The position numbers and the translations under genes are program-made. 64,000 bases of DNA, from the NCBI GenBank assembly GCA_947034885.2, contig OX344754.2, positions 6,269,001-6,333,000 of the forward strand, written 5' to 3'. A model generated the notes under the pieces. The model saw only the letters and a program-made list of their open reading frames with translations, made no database searches and had not been told where the DNA came from. How positions within the stretch are numbered: the first letter of the stretch is position 1; the number at the start of each line of letters is the position of its first letter. Source of the stretch: Thuidium tamariscinum (Eukaryota; Streptophyta; Bryopsida; Hypnales; Thuidiaceae). Shown here piece by piece: positions 36,572 through 47,500 of the stretch.

Positions 36572-36804
36572 GTAGGTAGGTATGGATAAAACAGAATTGT
36601 GATTTGGCAGATAGAAAAATGAGTGCGAAGTTTTCAGGTGTGGAAATAGAATCCAGATACTGTTATGGGATGTGGGAGGGTGGATATTCCCTTTAATTTA
36701 TCCTTGTGATTCATTGGGATATGGATGTGGTTGTTGGAAAATGGGAGCCTCTTTACACCTGCTATGGGGCCAACTGAAGGTGAGAAACCAAAAGTTCTGA
36801 ATTT

Positions 36805-36880
36805 AATAAGGGAGAAACACCCATTCCCGTGCATGTACCTTGCAGTGGACTGTAGAGTCACTTCACCCCTAAGCGACGCC
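36805..36880 (+). repeat. Repeat unit R, copy C (5' part only)
   Basis: Carries only the opening of the unit (AAGGGAGAAACACCCATTCC and GACTGTAGAGTCAC), then gives way to a different repeat. It may be the left half of the copy that resumes at 37915. Confidence 0.55.
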
Positions 36881-37914
36881 AGCGCCATTCCGTGGTGTTT
36901 GAATGACTGCAGGGGGCTAGAAGAGGAGCTGAATAGTAGTTTTTCCATCCATATTTTTTTTAATGCCCTTCCATGTTGAGTTACGAAGAGTATCCTAAGG
37001 TAGGAGGTTCATAAACCGCTCATCTAAGAGCTAAAGCTGACTTTTGGGGAGGTAGAACTTCTTAAAATATTTTTCAGTAAATTTTCCTTGAAAGGCAAGA
37101 GAAATTGGCATCTAACCCAAGTTGTTCCATATTTTTTGAAGCTTTGTAGAATTAGTTATGAATTTATGAAGTTGCAGAAAAGTGCATTTTTGTTGGCTCT
37201 AAAACCACCCACCTCCTCAAATGCACACCACTTGTACATTCGAAAGTGCAAAATGTACCTCCAGAGCCTGATTGGTTTTAGAACTTGCTCCATTTTAGGA
37301 CCTCCTACCTTAGTGAGTTTCTAATCTGACTGATGTTTGATTTCATGTGGTTGAGAAGTAATTACAAAAAACGGATGGCAGAATTTGTTGTTTTTAGTGT
37401 ATTTTGAGAAATTGAGTAAATTTGAAATTTCTCCTTGAAAATGACATTTTCTGAATTTGAGCTCAACTAACAAAATGAAGGTCCTCACTTCTAGTTTCTA
37501 CTCCAATTGGAATTTTGGAAAAATTCGTAAAATCGAATGTTTTATTGCAATTTGAATTCTGGCTGCATTTATAAATGTGACTATAGCCTAAAAATAGGTG
37601 TACACGGAAGTTGAGTTTACACCATAATGTTTTTCACTATAATGTACACACATGGTGAAATTTTCAGATTTTTTGAGATTATTTTCTATTTTCTATTATT
37701 TTTTCTTCACTTTTTCTTCAAAAATTGTCATGAAATCAATTTTCCTCAAAAAAATCTGAAATTTTTGTGAAGTACAGAAGAGATGTACTTTCATCTCTGA
37801 AAAATAAAAATAAAAATTTTCAAACATGACTGGTTCAAAAATGGTAACAAATTGAGTGACGGGGGAGGAGTCTTCAAACTAGTGGTCATAGGCTCGTCGT
37901 TTAGGGATTAAATA
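36881..37914 (+). repeat. Dispersed repeat, copy with a nested MITE
   Basis: About 36895-36997 and 37311-37900 align with 27185-27865; the break is the 313-bp element at 36998-37310. No open frame or recognisable transposon ends. The parent element type is unknown. Confidence 0.7.
36998..37310 (+). mobile_element. TA-inserting MITE, family 'AGGAGGT', intact copy (313 bp)
   Basis: The left end is AGGTAGGAGGTTCATAAACC; the right end read inwards is AGGTAGGAGGTCCTAAAATG. TA flanks both sides (36996-36997 and 37311-37312). The host repeat occurs without the insertion at 27.3 kb, which fixes the boundaries. A plus-strand open frame (37088-37324) is incidental. Confidence 0.87.
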
Positions 37915-38241
37915 TGTCCCTAGAGTGCAATTAATGTTTTTGTCACATGTGTGATTGTAATTTGCTGATACAATTGAAGGACACATAAGAAAATCTAGTT
38001 GGCTGAATGTAGATTTTTGCAGGGTTCAGTTTTGGATGCACCTATTGCATACTTTCAGTGGTCTAGGGGGTCATTACTTCAAAAAAACATAGAAATTACA
38101 TACAATGTTCAAAATTTCTATTTCTTTTTTTGAATATTCATGATTTTCACTCGCTAATACTAGAAAATATCAGTTTCAAGAAAATCTCCCTCCAACTATG
38201 TTGAATTCCTTATTTGGACGTTTTTCGGTGCTTCCACCGTA
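37915..38241 (+). repeat. Repeat unit R, copy D (3' part)
   Basis: Begins within the unit (TTTGTCACATGTGTGATTG) and runs to the closing TGAATTCCTTATTTGGACG. It lacks the opening block, which may lie at 36805-36880 across an insertion. Confidence 0.7.
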
Positions 38242-38257
38242 TTTTGTTGGTCTCAGG

Positions 38258-38633
38258 TAAAGGAGAGACATCCATTTAATGCACCTGATCCTTAGGTTGG
38301 ACAATAGACTCATCCAAAACCATCCCTATATTACAAGTAATGTGTTTGCAAAAGGCTTGTCTCTAATTCGTTGATGCATATTAAGGACACATACCAAAAT
38401 CTAATTGGTGCACTATTGATTTTAGCAACGTTCAAATTGGGGGGCATCTATTGAACAATTTAGTGGTCTAGGGAGTTAACACTTTGAAAAATTATAGAAA
38501 TTACATATGACATCCAATTCTTTTTTAATATTCATGATTTTCACTCACTAATATTAGAATAATATATATATTTTTAAATTGCCTCCAATTATGTTGAATT
38601 CCTTACTTGGACGTTTTTGGGTGCTTCCGCCAT
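38258..38633 (+). repeat. Repeat unit R, copy E
   Basis: Nearly adjacent to copy D in direct orientation, more diverged (opening AAAGGAGAGACATCCATTT, closing TGAATTCCTTACTTGGACG). Confidence 0.7.
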
Positions 38634-38900
38634 AAATTAGTTTGCAACCTTGTAAGAGCTAATTGCATTTTAGGGGAAGCTAAACTCCAGTCGAAACAAT
38701 TTTCACTAAATTTTTGTAAGAAGAAAAATGGAATTGGCATCTCACCTAAATTGTTTAGCATATTTTTGAAAACTTTGCAAAATTAGCTACAAATTTTAGA
38801 AGCTAAAATGGAGTGGTGACTAGAAGCAACTACCTCCTGAAATATTCACTATTGATGCGCTGAAGAAAGTAAAATGTACCTTTGTATTGGTGGTCACTTT
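38634..38900 (+). repeat. Decayed copy of the 'AGGAGGT' MITE family
   Basis: The body matches 36998-37310 (GGAATTGGCATCTCACC, AAAATTAGCTACAAATTTT, AAAATGTACCT). The terminal inverted repeats are not recognisable. Confidence 0.55.
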
Positions 38901-39071
38901 TAAAACAAGGACACATTTATTTTATGTGTATATATGTGTATAATTATATATATAAATATATAATATAATTTCAATGTGAGTTTCCGGTTCCTCTGTAGCT
39001 TTTGCAACTGCCCATGGCCCAGCACATAGTAAAGATTGTTTCCAATTCTAAAAATTGAAACCCAATCCATC

Positions 39072-39472
39072 TAAGGGCAAAACATCCATTCCTACACTTG
39101 TTCCTTGGAATGGACCATAGATTCACCCAATTGTATCAATAGACTTTCCTTAATGTGTTCGCCACATGTGTAATTATAATTAGCTGACACAGTTGAAGGA
39201 TACATAGGAGAATCTGGTTGGCTGAGTGCTGATTTCACAGGGTTCAGTTTTGGGGGCACCTACCAGACGGTTTCGCAGGTCTAGGGAGCCAATACTTTGA
39301 AAATTTGTAGAAATTACATACTGTATCGGAAAAATCTTTTATTTTTATTTTTTAATATTCTTGATTTTCACTCACTAATACTAGAAAAATATCATTTTTA
39401 GAAAACACTACCTCCAAGTCTCCAACTATGCTGAATTCCTTATTTGCACGGGTTTGGGTGTTTCCACTGTAA
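39072..39472 (+). repeat. Repeat unit R, copy F
   Basis: Full-length forward copy with the opening CTAAGGGCAAAACATCC, the internal GGTTGGCTGAGTGCTGATTT and the closing TGAATTCCTTATTTGCACG. It contains a small duplication of CTCCAA near 39413. Confidence 0.75.
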
Positions 39473-39884
39473 TGTTTGAAAACACAACCAAAACTGGATT
39501 AGAACCACAGCACCATCAAATCCCACTTCCAATGGGAAAAATAGTAAGCCCAATATCAAATTGCTTCTCACAGGGTTTACAATTCCCTATATTTTGTGAG
39601 CATGTAGATCCCCTGCTTGCAATGACAAACCTTCTTCCACTGAACCCTAAACCCTGAAAGTAAAAAAGCGAATCTATACCCTCAAACCCTAAAAAATCCC
39701 TTGAACCCTAAAAGGAAAATAACTTAAAAGAAAGAAGCAAACAGAAAGTACAGACATCAAAGTGTTCCCCTCCCATGCTTGCTAACTTAATTTTCTTCCA
39801 AGAACCCCAGTCAGCCAGGTGCACTATTATTAAAGTGGTCAGATCTAGGAGTACATTTGTGCTTCATCCTCACTGATCTCTCCA
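39473..39884. other. Intergenic sequence with AACCCTAA-rich patch
   Basis: Between 39640 and 39715 the sequence contains several AACCCTAAA words, similar to plant telo-box motifs, but not in a regular 7-bp telomeric array. No gene is supported. Confidence 0.45.
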
Positions 39885-40151
39885 AGAGGCTCAGAAACCG
39901 CTGATTTAAGAGCTGATCCCCCTTTTTCATGTATTTCCTTAGATGGGAATATTTTTAGCTCACTTTCGAAACAATGAGAAGCAGATGAGGAATCTAACAC
40001 AAGTTGTTTTATATTTTTTGAAGCATTATTGAATTAGTTGTGAATTTTCAAACAAGTTGTGTCATAAGTCCCTATTTATTATGACCCTAAGTAGGTCTTC
40101 CATAAACCATTCACTGTGACCCTACGTAGGTCTTCCATAAATCATTCACTT
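39885..40151 (+). repeat. Decayed 'AGGAGGT' MITE with a 35-bp end duplication
   Basis: The body matches the family (CTAACACAAGTTGTTTTATA, GAATTAGTTGTGAATTTT). Near the right side the segment GTAGGTCTTCCATAAA.CATTCACT is tandemly repeated (40083-40117 and 40118-40151) and resembles the family's inverted terminal sequence. Confidence 0.55.
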
Positions 40152-40415
40152 GCAACTTCTAAGAAAAATGGAGAAAAAGAAAGAGATTGATTGGCTCTTG
40201 CAATTAATAATATTTTTTTCCTTTCATTCATTTGATGATTAGAGATGTTAATTAACCCTAAAGTGCTCCGACATCCATATTTTGGACAATGAACGGAGGG
40301 CTTCAAGGCACTGTTTAGTCTAAGTAACTTCTCATTCATCCAATGTAATACTTGAATCTAGAAAAGACAACCTTCCTTAAAGACCAAATTCATGATATTT
40401 TGGTAACTTGTGGTA

Positions 40416-40815
40416 AGGTAGAACCACCTATAATTGATCATTTAAGGTATTTTAGGCATGATCTAGTATAGTGGAAAGTAAAACAAATATTTTCAAAGGT
40501 ATAAAGATAAAAGTGATGGGGATTGCAAAAACTTTGTTAGTTTTATCACATGAATTGAAATTACTATGAATTTTGGTAGGCATAAAGTGTGCTTGACCAA
40601 ATGCCAATCTATGGAGTCTTCTAATTTTGATCACACAAAAAACTATATTTTTACTCACTCTTTTCTACTTTTTTGCACACTACTTTGGAACATGTGCCAT
40701 GAACTTTTAGTCCCAACTTTAAAAATGAAAAAAAAACTCATTCTAGCCTTGGTTGGAAATACATCCATCATTAGGTTGGCTATGGGGGGCCGATTGGTTA
40801 TAGGTGGTTCTACCT
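40416..40815 (+). mobile_element. MITE family 'AGGTAGAACC', intact copy (400 bp, TA target)
   Basis: Perfect 18-bp TIR: AGGTAGAACCACCTATAA at the left and its reverse complement at the right, with TA on both sides (40414-40415 and 40816-40817). Diverged copies lie at 28680-29115 and, inverted, 41885-42275. An open frame beginning MNFGRHK starts at 40566 and runs past the right end. Confidence 0.85.
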
Positions 40816-40885
40816 TATTCCTATACAAAGCTATAAGCGAAAATGCGCAAAAATTCAAAAAAGGATTGAGGTAGTTATGGGTTAA

Positions 40886-41434
40886 CCCTTTAGGGCCTAA
40901 GGAGCCCCAAGCAACCTCTTCAATTCTTCTAGAATCAAATTTGCATATTAAAATTTTATAATTTAATTTAAATTATATTTTTCTACAAATAAGCATTCAC
41001 ATCTTCTATCTAATGTGATTTTTAATTATTTTTTTGGGAAAAAATGAAATTTATATGATTATTTAAAGTTTATGTCTTTGAAAAATCATAGTAATTACAA
41101 AAAAGCTCACTTTACCATGAAATTTTTATCGAAAATAGAGTTCATTATATTGAACATTAGGGTGAAGTTGGCATGCTCTCTTTAGTTATACACAAATAAA
41201 TTCAATAGAGAAACATGTTCCACAGTGCATTTTTGAACTCTAAAATTCCCAACTTCAAATTGCCATAGACAAATCATCATTGCTTCAAATTTGATGGCCA
41301 ATGGCTCATTGGAAGCAGAATACATGTGCCCTCACATCTTGTTCATACTTCAAGAGCAACTAAAGCCAAGAGAGTGTTCCAATTCCCAAAATTCAATTTA
41401 AAAGAACCAAAATTGGCATGCTAGGCCCTAAAGG
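40886..41434 (+). mobile_element. TTAA-flanked TIR element, copy 2 (549 bp, piggyBac-like)
   Basis: Perfect 14-bp TIR, CCCTTTAGGGCCTA at the left and TAGGCCCTAAAGGG at the right, with TTAA at 40882-40885 and 41435-41438. It aligns end to end with 33855-34406. It ends only 91 bp beyond the stop codon of the TARBP1-like gene (41526) and so probably lies in or next to that gene's 3' UTR. Confidence 0.82.
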
Positions 41435-41525
41435 GTTAAAGAACCATCTCATGTCCATTTCACAGCCATCTAAGTTATAGGACGGTCCTTAAAGCCTGAA
41501 CTGTTTTTGAGCCCTCTCCCATTGC

Positions 41526-44500
41526 TTAGACTGGAGAAGGAGAGGGATGTTGTTGTTGTGTGTACTCCCACAATATGATGGAAGCTCCAACAAACACGTT
41601 CAGAGGGTGTGGTCCATCTGGATTGGCCACTTCAATCACTGCATCCAGCAAGGGAACAATATCTGCGGAGGCTCCACAGGGCTCACCCAGAACAAGTACC
41701 TACACAGAACCCTAGTTCAAAGTTAGCCGGTGGAATTGGCCAAAAAATCTGTTAAAAAAGGATAAAGTATTTGTTTTGAGCAAGAAAATAGAGCAAATAA
41801 CATGACTCCATACTTCAAAAATTAGTTCAATTTAGGAATTGAAGGAATATAACAGAGGTACCAATTACTAACACACCTTATCAACAATAAATAGGATACC
41901 CTATTTCCAACCAAGATTGGAATGAATTTCCATTTTCTCCTTAGAATGTGTGTCTTTGTACTTTTTCAAGGTTTGGACCAATGAGTTCATGACACATATT
42001 AAGCCAACACAAAAGTAGGAAGTAATCAATGGAAAAGTAGTTCTTGAATGATTTGAATTGGATGACTCTAGATGTTGGTCATGGGTCAAGCCTAACTTTT
42101 GCCTTTCAAAATTCATTGTGGTTTCAATTCAAGAGATAAAATTATGGCAAATGTTTTGCAATCACTTTTATTTTTGCCAATGCATTTCTAAAAGTATTTG
42201 CTTTGCCTTGCACTACCTTAGATCATGATTGTCCAAATGTGCTTATTTGATTAGTTATAGGTACCTCTACCATAGTCCAGAAAACTTCAAAAACTTCCCA
42301 AACGTTGATTGTTAATCACTCAATTTGTAAAGTTAATGACCATGTTGGCTCATATCTTCTCTTTGTTAGCAAACTTCTCAAGAAGTGGATTGGATATCCG
42401 GGCATTAGTTAGCCAGTTGGCATGGTTCTATGATTTGTACCGATAGATTTTTGTGTGAAGTCAAATGTATTGTATGACATACATCTTCTGAACTTGACAA
42501 ATTGGACAAAACTGGTTAGTATGAAATTTTGGACTTTGAGATCTCACTTAGACTTGGTAGAGTGGAGGAACTCACAAGAAGCTGTTAGGTTATGCAATCT
42601 TAAGTAATTTGTAAAGTGACATAGTGTTTAGAAACAAAAAAATTCTCTATCCATTAGAGAAAATTTGGACTCTCTAGATGGCCATCAAGGTTTGACAAGC
42701 CACTCTATATGGAGAGCCCTACGGAACTAGGGAAAGGGTAGCATCCCAAACAAAGATGCATTTTAGCTTGTATGAATATCATGAACATCTAACAATTTCT
42801 TTTTTTAATTTATTCTAGATTTGTCAAAGGAGAATCCTTGCAAGAGTAACTGCCCTTCCTCCATTTAACTAATGTTTCTTTGCAATTCAATGCTTTGATG
42901 ATTCCGAAATTGACAATGAGTGACAATAGGGAAAAAAATACTATCAAACGAAAATAAATGTTATCCAAAGGGTCCCTTCCAGCACTTCTTAATGGCCTTC
43001 TAGAGAGTCCAGATTTTCTCTAATACTTTTATCAGAAGATGAGATCATCACAGGAATAGGATGATGTGGTGAGAACACTTACCGATCTGCCGCAGAAGGA
43101 GTAATTGCTGGCAAGAACGCTGCCGACTCCATTTCCCAAACCCAAAAGAGCAAATCCTTCGTTCTTCTTGTGGTTGAGATACTTCTTTAGACTTGTGTCC
43201 AAAACCTCATATGGAAGTGGGTATTTTAGAGCAAGCCTGGACACGCAGGGATGTCTGCATCAGTAGCTCTTCGATTTTGCTTATGAAAAATAAAGACGGA
43301 ATCCAGAAGAGCGTCGCAGGTAGGAAACCAACGTGACTGAAACTCTTACCGGCTTTGGTATAATGCTGGTTTTCTGCTCGTTTTGGTAATGACCAACCTT
43401 GCTTTTTCAAACACCTGCAGGCACAAACTATCAAGTATTTGTCTAGTAGAGAGTAGGAAATTGTTTCATTAAATTACTAAGGTACTGTACAAACATGCAA
43501 AACAAGATTTTAGAGAATCTTAGTAGAAGCCGGTTTAATCAACAGGCAAGTCATGTGTCATTTACTCATATGAACTGAAGGTTTTCGTTTTAAAGGAGAA
43601 AACAGTTGCTGGAGCATGTATATCCATTGGAGGAGGTAGACCATATCTCGGCTTTGGATGTGGATTTCGTCCCTGTTGCCTTACTTTCAATCAATGCGTT
43701 ACCTCTTTTCAAACGTGCTCTAGTACCATGTTTCATGATGACTACGGAAACTTGTTCACGTTTTTAATCGAGTTATGAAAGAGGATCACCAAATACATCA
43801 ATCTGCGCAACGGTAGTGATCGTGTCAAGGGCGTAAAACATACTGACCTCACAAGTGCGAGCAAAACCGGCCAAATCAGAATATTCTGCAGGCGCTGTGG
43901 CGACAACAATCAACTCTGGCTGAGGCTTGCAAACCCGCAAGTTCTCATCACCCTGTTTCTTCAATCTCAATGTCTGCAGAGATGAGTCGTTTTGGTCTTC
44001 ACAAGCTGCGATTACAAGCCAGCTTAAAAATGTCAATGCTGAACCTCTAGCAGAAAGAGAGAGAAATAATGTTAAATGTAGTCAATTACGCCATATGTTA
44101 TATCTAATCATTTTGACTGGGCACCACTCATGATGGACAACCATCATGAGTTCAAAAGACATGGCAACTAGTCCGTATGACCTTTAGTAACAGCAGAACT
44201 GACTCGTGGGGTCAGTTGCATTTACTTTCGAAGGTTTGGGCAGATTAAAGACAGTGACTACATGGACTAAATTTTCAAGCAGAGAGATATGAATGCAGAC
44301 GGGCTCAAAAACGATGCTCATCATCATCATCATCATCATCATCAATTGAATGAGTTCTACGAGAGATATAGCCGACTTCCAGTGCAGTAAGAATTTGATT
44401 AGTGATAAAATATTACAGCGATCGGAGCTGTTGCCGGGCTTTTGGAAAGGGCTCCTCGCTTGAGAATACAGCTTCTGCAAGTGACTGACAGCATCACTAC

Positions 44501-47500
44501 AGCAAGGAGTCGAGTCAACGGACCCAGAGCTGACTGAAATCTCCGAACGAGACAGTGCCTCTGAAGACAACAGAGACTGTAAATTCTTTGAGTCGTCAAG
44601 CTTAGGTAAGGAGCCGCTGGACCTCTCCTTGCCAATGGAGATTGACAAGTTCTGAACTCTCGAAAGGTCATCTGGTGTGATAAGTTTCACTCTGAAACAC
44701 TCCTCTGTTGAAACCTTCCTAGCGATCTGCCAAATAAGAGGTAAGCGATGTCATTAAAAAGCCAAGCGCATGAAATAAGTTGTGCACTAGCTTTTCCTTC
44801 AGAAATTGTGAACAGGATTAAGATTTTTGACTTCCTAACCTCGTGGGTCGAAGAAGTTGCTTACATTTAGAAAGCGAAATATCTTCCGAACTACTGCAAC
44901 TGAAACTTGGTCGATTGGAACATCATTTGCCTGTAAAGGTCGGGGCAAAAAAAATTACCATTCCCTCATGTAGAGCACTCATATCTAATTTTAAAACACA
45001 TTACGCAAGTATCCAGGGATATAATTATCCTCCACGCAGCCGCTGGGTACTAAAAATGAGCCAAACTTCTCGCTAGATTAACTCTGATGTATCAATTGAA
45101 ACTGAAGAAGTTCTAAGGTCCTTCTTTTACCTCAGCTGTGTAATCCCATCCTTGATTACAGTAGACGCCTTGGGGTGTTGTTGCAAACACCGGGTCAAAA
45201 GTTTCCAAATATAGCTCCATTGAAGGTTTCATCCTAGCGAAGAACTCAGCAATAGAATTGGAATTTACAAATGATATCGATTTTTCTTCTTCAAACATTC
45301 GTGAGGTTTGAGAGTATTTTAATGTAAACCGCGGGGAAATAAGTTCAACCTCTGGGAGAATCGATAGTTCCCGTTTTAATCTTAACCGGACACTATAATC
45401 ATATGGATGGAGACTCACCTCATGCAATCGGCGCTCGTCTCCATGTACCTTGCAAGTGATTGCAAGCAAGCCCTGTCTAAGCAGCTATGATCTGTGTTTG
45501 CACAATCAACAGGGCCAGGAGGAACCTGTTCGCTGCCAGTTATCCATCCACGCAGCATGTGGTACACGAGTACCTGACAATGGGGAAACAGGTCCAGTGG
45601 CTTCATCATTAAGGTTTCTATCTTACCTCTGAACCTCAGAATGCAATCGAAACCACAGTGATGCACACAGGCTGGTAAAATTGACATTAATAATCAGGTA
45701 TTGCAAATGAAGTCTAAACCTGCCCTCACATGATTAATTATAGAGCCAAACCTGTGCTTATTCCCATAAGCGGTATCTAAACCGAGTTTGGTTAGCTTTC
45801 CATTGATCAATTTAAACAGTCTATTAAGGACAATGCTAGAGGTAAAGTTGACATTAACCTTTGAAAATCAGGTATAGCAAATCACGTCTAAACCTGCCCT
45901 CACAAGATAAATTCAAGAGCCAAACCTGGGCTCATTCCCATAAGCGGTATCTAAACCGAGTTTGGTTCTAAGCTTCAGTGAGGTGTTCAAAACAGTCTAC
46001 TAAAGACAATGCTAGAGGTAAAGTTGACATTAATCTTTGAAAATCAGGTATTGCAAATCAAGTCTAAACCTGCCCTCACATGATTAATTCAAGAGCCAAA
46101 CCTGGGCTCATTCCCAGGCTAAGCAGTACCTAAGCCAGGTTTGGTTAGCTTTCAGGTGATCAAATTAAACAGTCTATTAAAGACAATGCTAGAAGCCGTT
46201 TCACTATACCGTAAGGCTCCTTTTGACTCTCACTGGAGCAATATGCTTAACTAGTACGCACCTGCGTTGATGCGCTGGTTCTTAGATCATTACTCATCAT
46301 GAAAGGAAAAATTGCAGGCAGCACTTGCTGTAGATGGTCCAGTTGCAAAGCTGCTGAAGTTGTGAACAGCACCACTTTGACGGCTATAGAAAGATAATAT
46401 GAAAGAACCTGAAAACCATTTGCAGGTACCACATGGGAACTCGCAATCAATCTCCCGTGCGTGATGATAATGCACAGTGGTATGGAGTAACAGCCGAGAG
46501 CTATCATATTCTCCACCCTTCCAAGGAAGAAATTCACATGTACAAAAGTTATTACTCCCTCTGTCCCACTAAGAGCTTCTCAAATTCTTCCTGCAAAGAT
46601 TGTAAATCAGCCTAATTAGGAAGCTTTTAGTGGGACACAGGGAGTACATGTGTGTCACTCAACATGACAAAACTGAGTTCATGCATGGTCATACTTGTTT
46701 CAGAGGGCTAATATTGAGAAGTTAACCTTGGAAAGACATAGGGGGTCCTTGTGGAAATCATCCTTTCTAAAACTGTGGGAATCATTTGTATTTAAAAAAA
46801 CCAAAAAACTCATTTGAAGTGGAAGTGATGTAGAAGATCTCTACTTTCAACCACTAATTTTGAGGATGAATAGTTGTAATTCTATCCTACACAGGAGAAT
46901 GCTGTATCATTCATTGGATACTAAATGTCCATAGTGTCCTTTTGGGGTTAAAGTGTTTAGAGATTTGAAGTTTAGGATTTTCAAGTGCCTGGAACTCTAG
47001 AATCGAGGAAGAGTATGGATCTTAGGTTTTAGTTGGACCAATGAAACTACACGAATTGCATTGAAATCCACCATTTTAACGAATATAAGTGGGTGATTGG
47101 AAGAAACACTTCTTGATTTTGTTGTGTTTAACAATACTTATGCTTTTTTTTGGAGTACTTTAAAATTAGAGAAATAATTTTTAAATTAAAAAAAATATGG
47201 AGGATGTATATGCTTACAAAATGAAGGTAACCATTGAAAGAAAATCATAGAAAATTTCTCTAAACAAGAGAACTAGAAAAGTGAAAAATCTCAAGAAAAT
47301 ACATACTTTGATGTTTCAATAAGGAAAAAATAGGGAAAAAAAATTTTAAATAAAAAAAATGGTCATTTGTAACAACTTTATGGAGATGGTCATCTACCAA
47401 AAAAACCCCACCAAACTAGTTTTTTCATGTTTCAAAATGCAAGGAGAAAGAGGCTTACTTTATAGACTTCTACACAACATATAAATAACTATTTCTAAAA

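Noticed and set aside
44184-44398. Minus-strand continuation of exon 34 with poly-Met
   Set aside because: The Met run is a (CAT)n microsatellite; the donor at 44470 joins exon 35 in phase, so this part is intronic.
45234-45418. Apparent continuous minus-strand frame between TARBP1 exons 31 and 32
   Set aside because: The frame differs from exon 31. A good donor at 45418 and an acceptor before 45233 give the family-like joint CMRMKPSMELYLETFDP.
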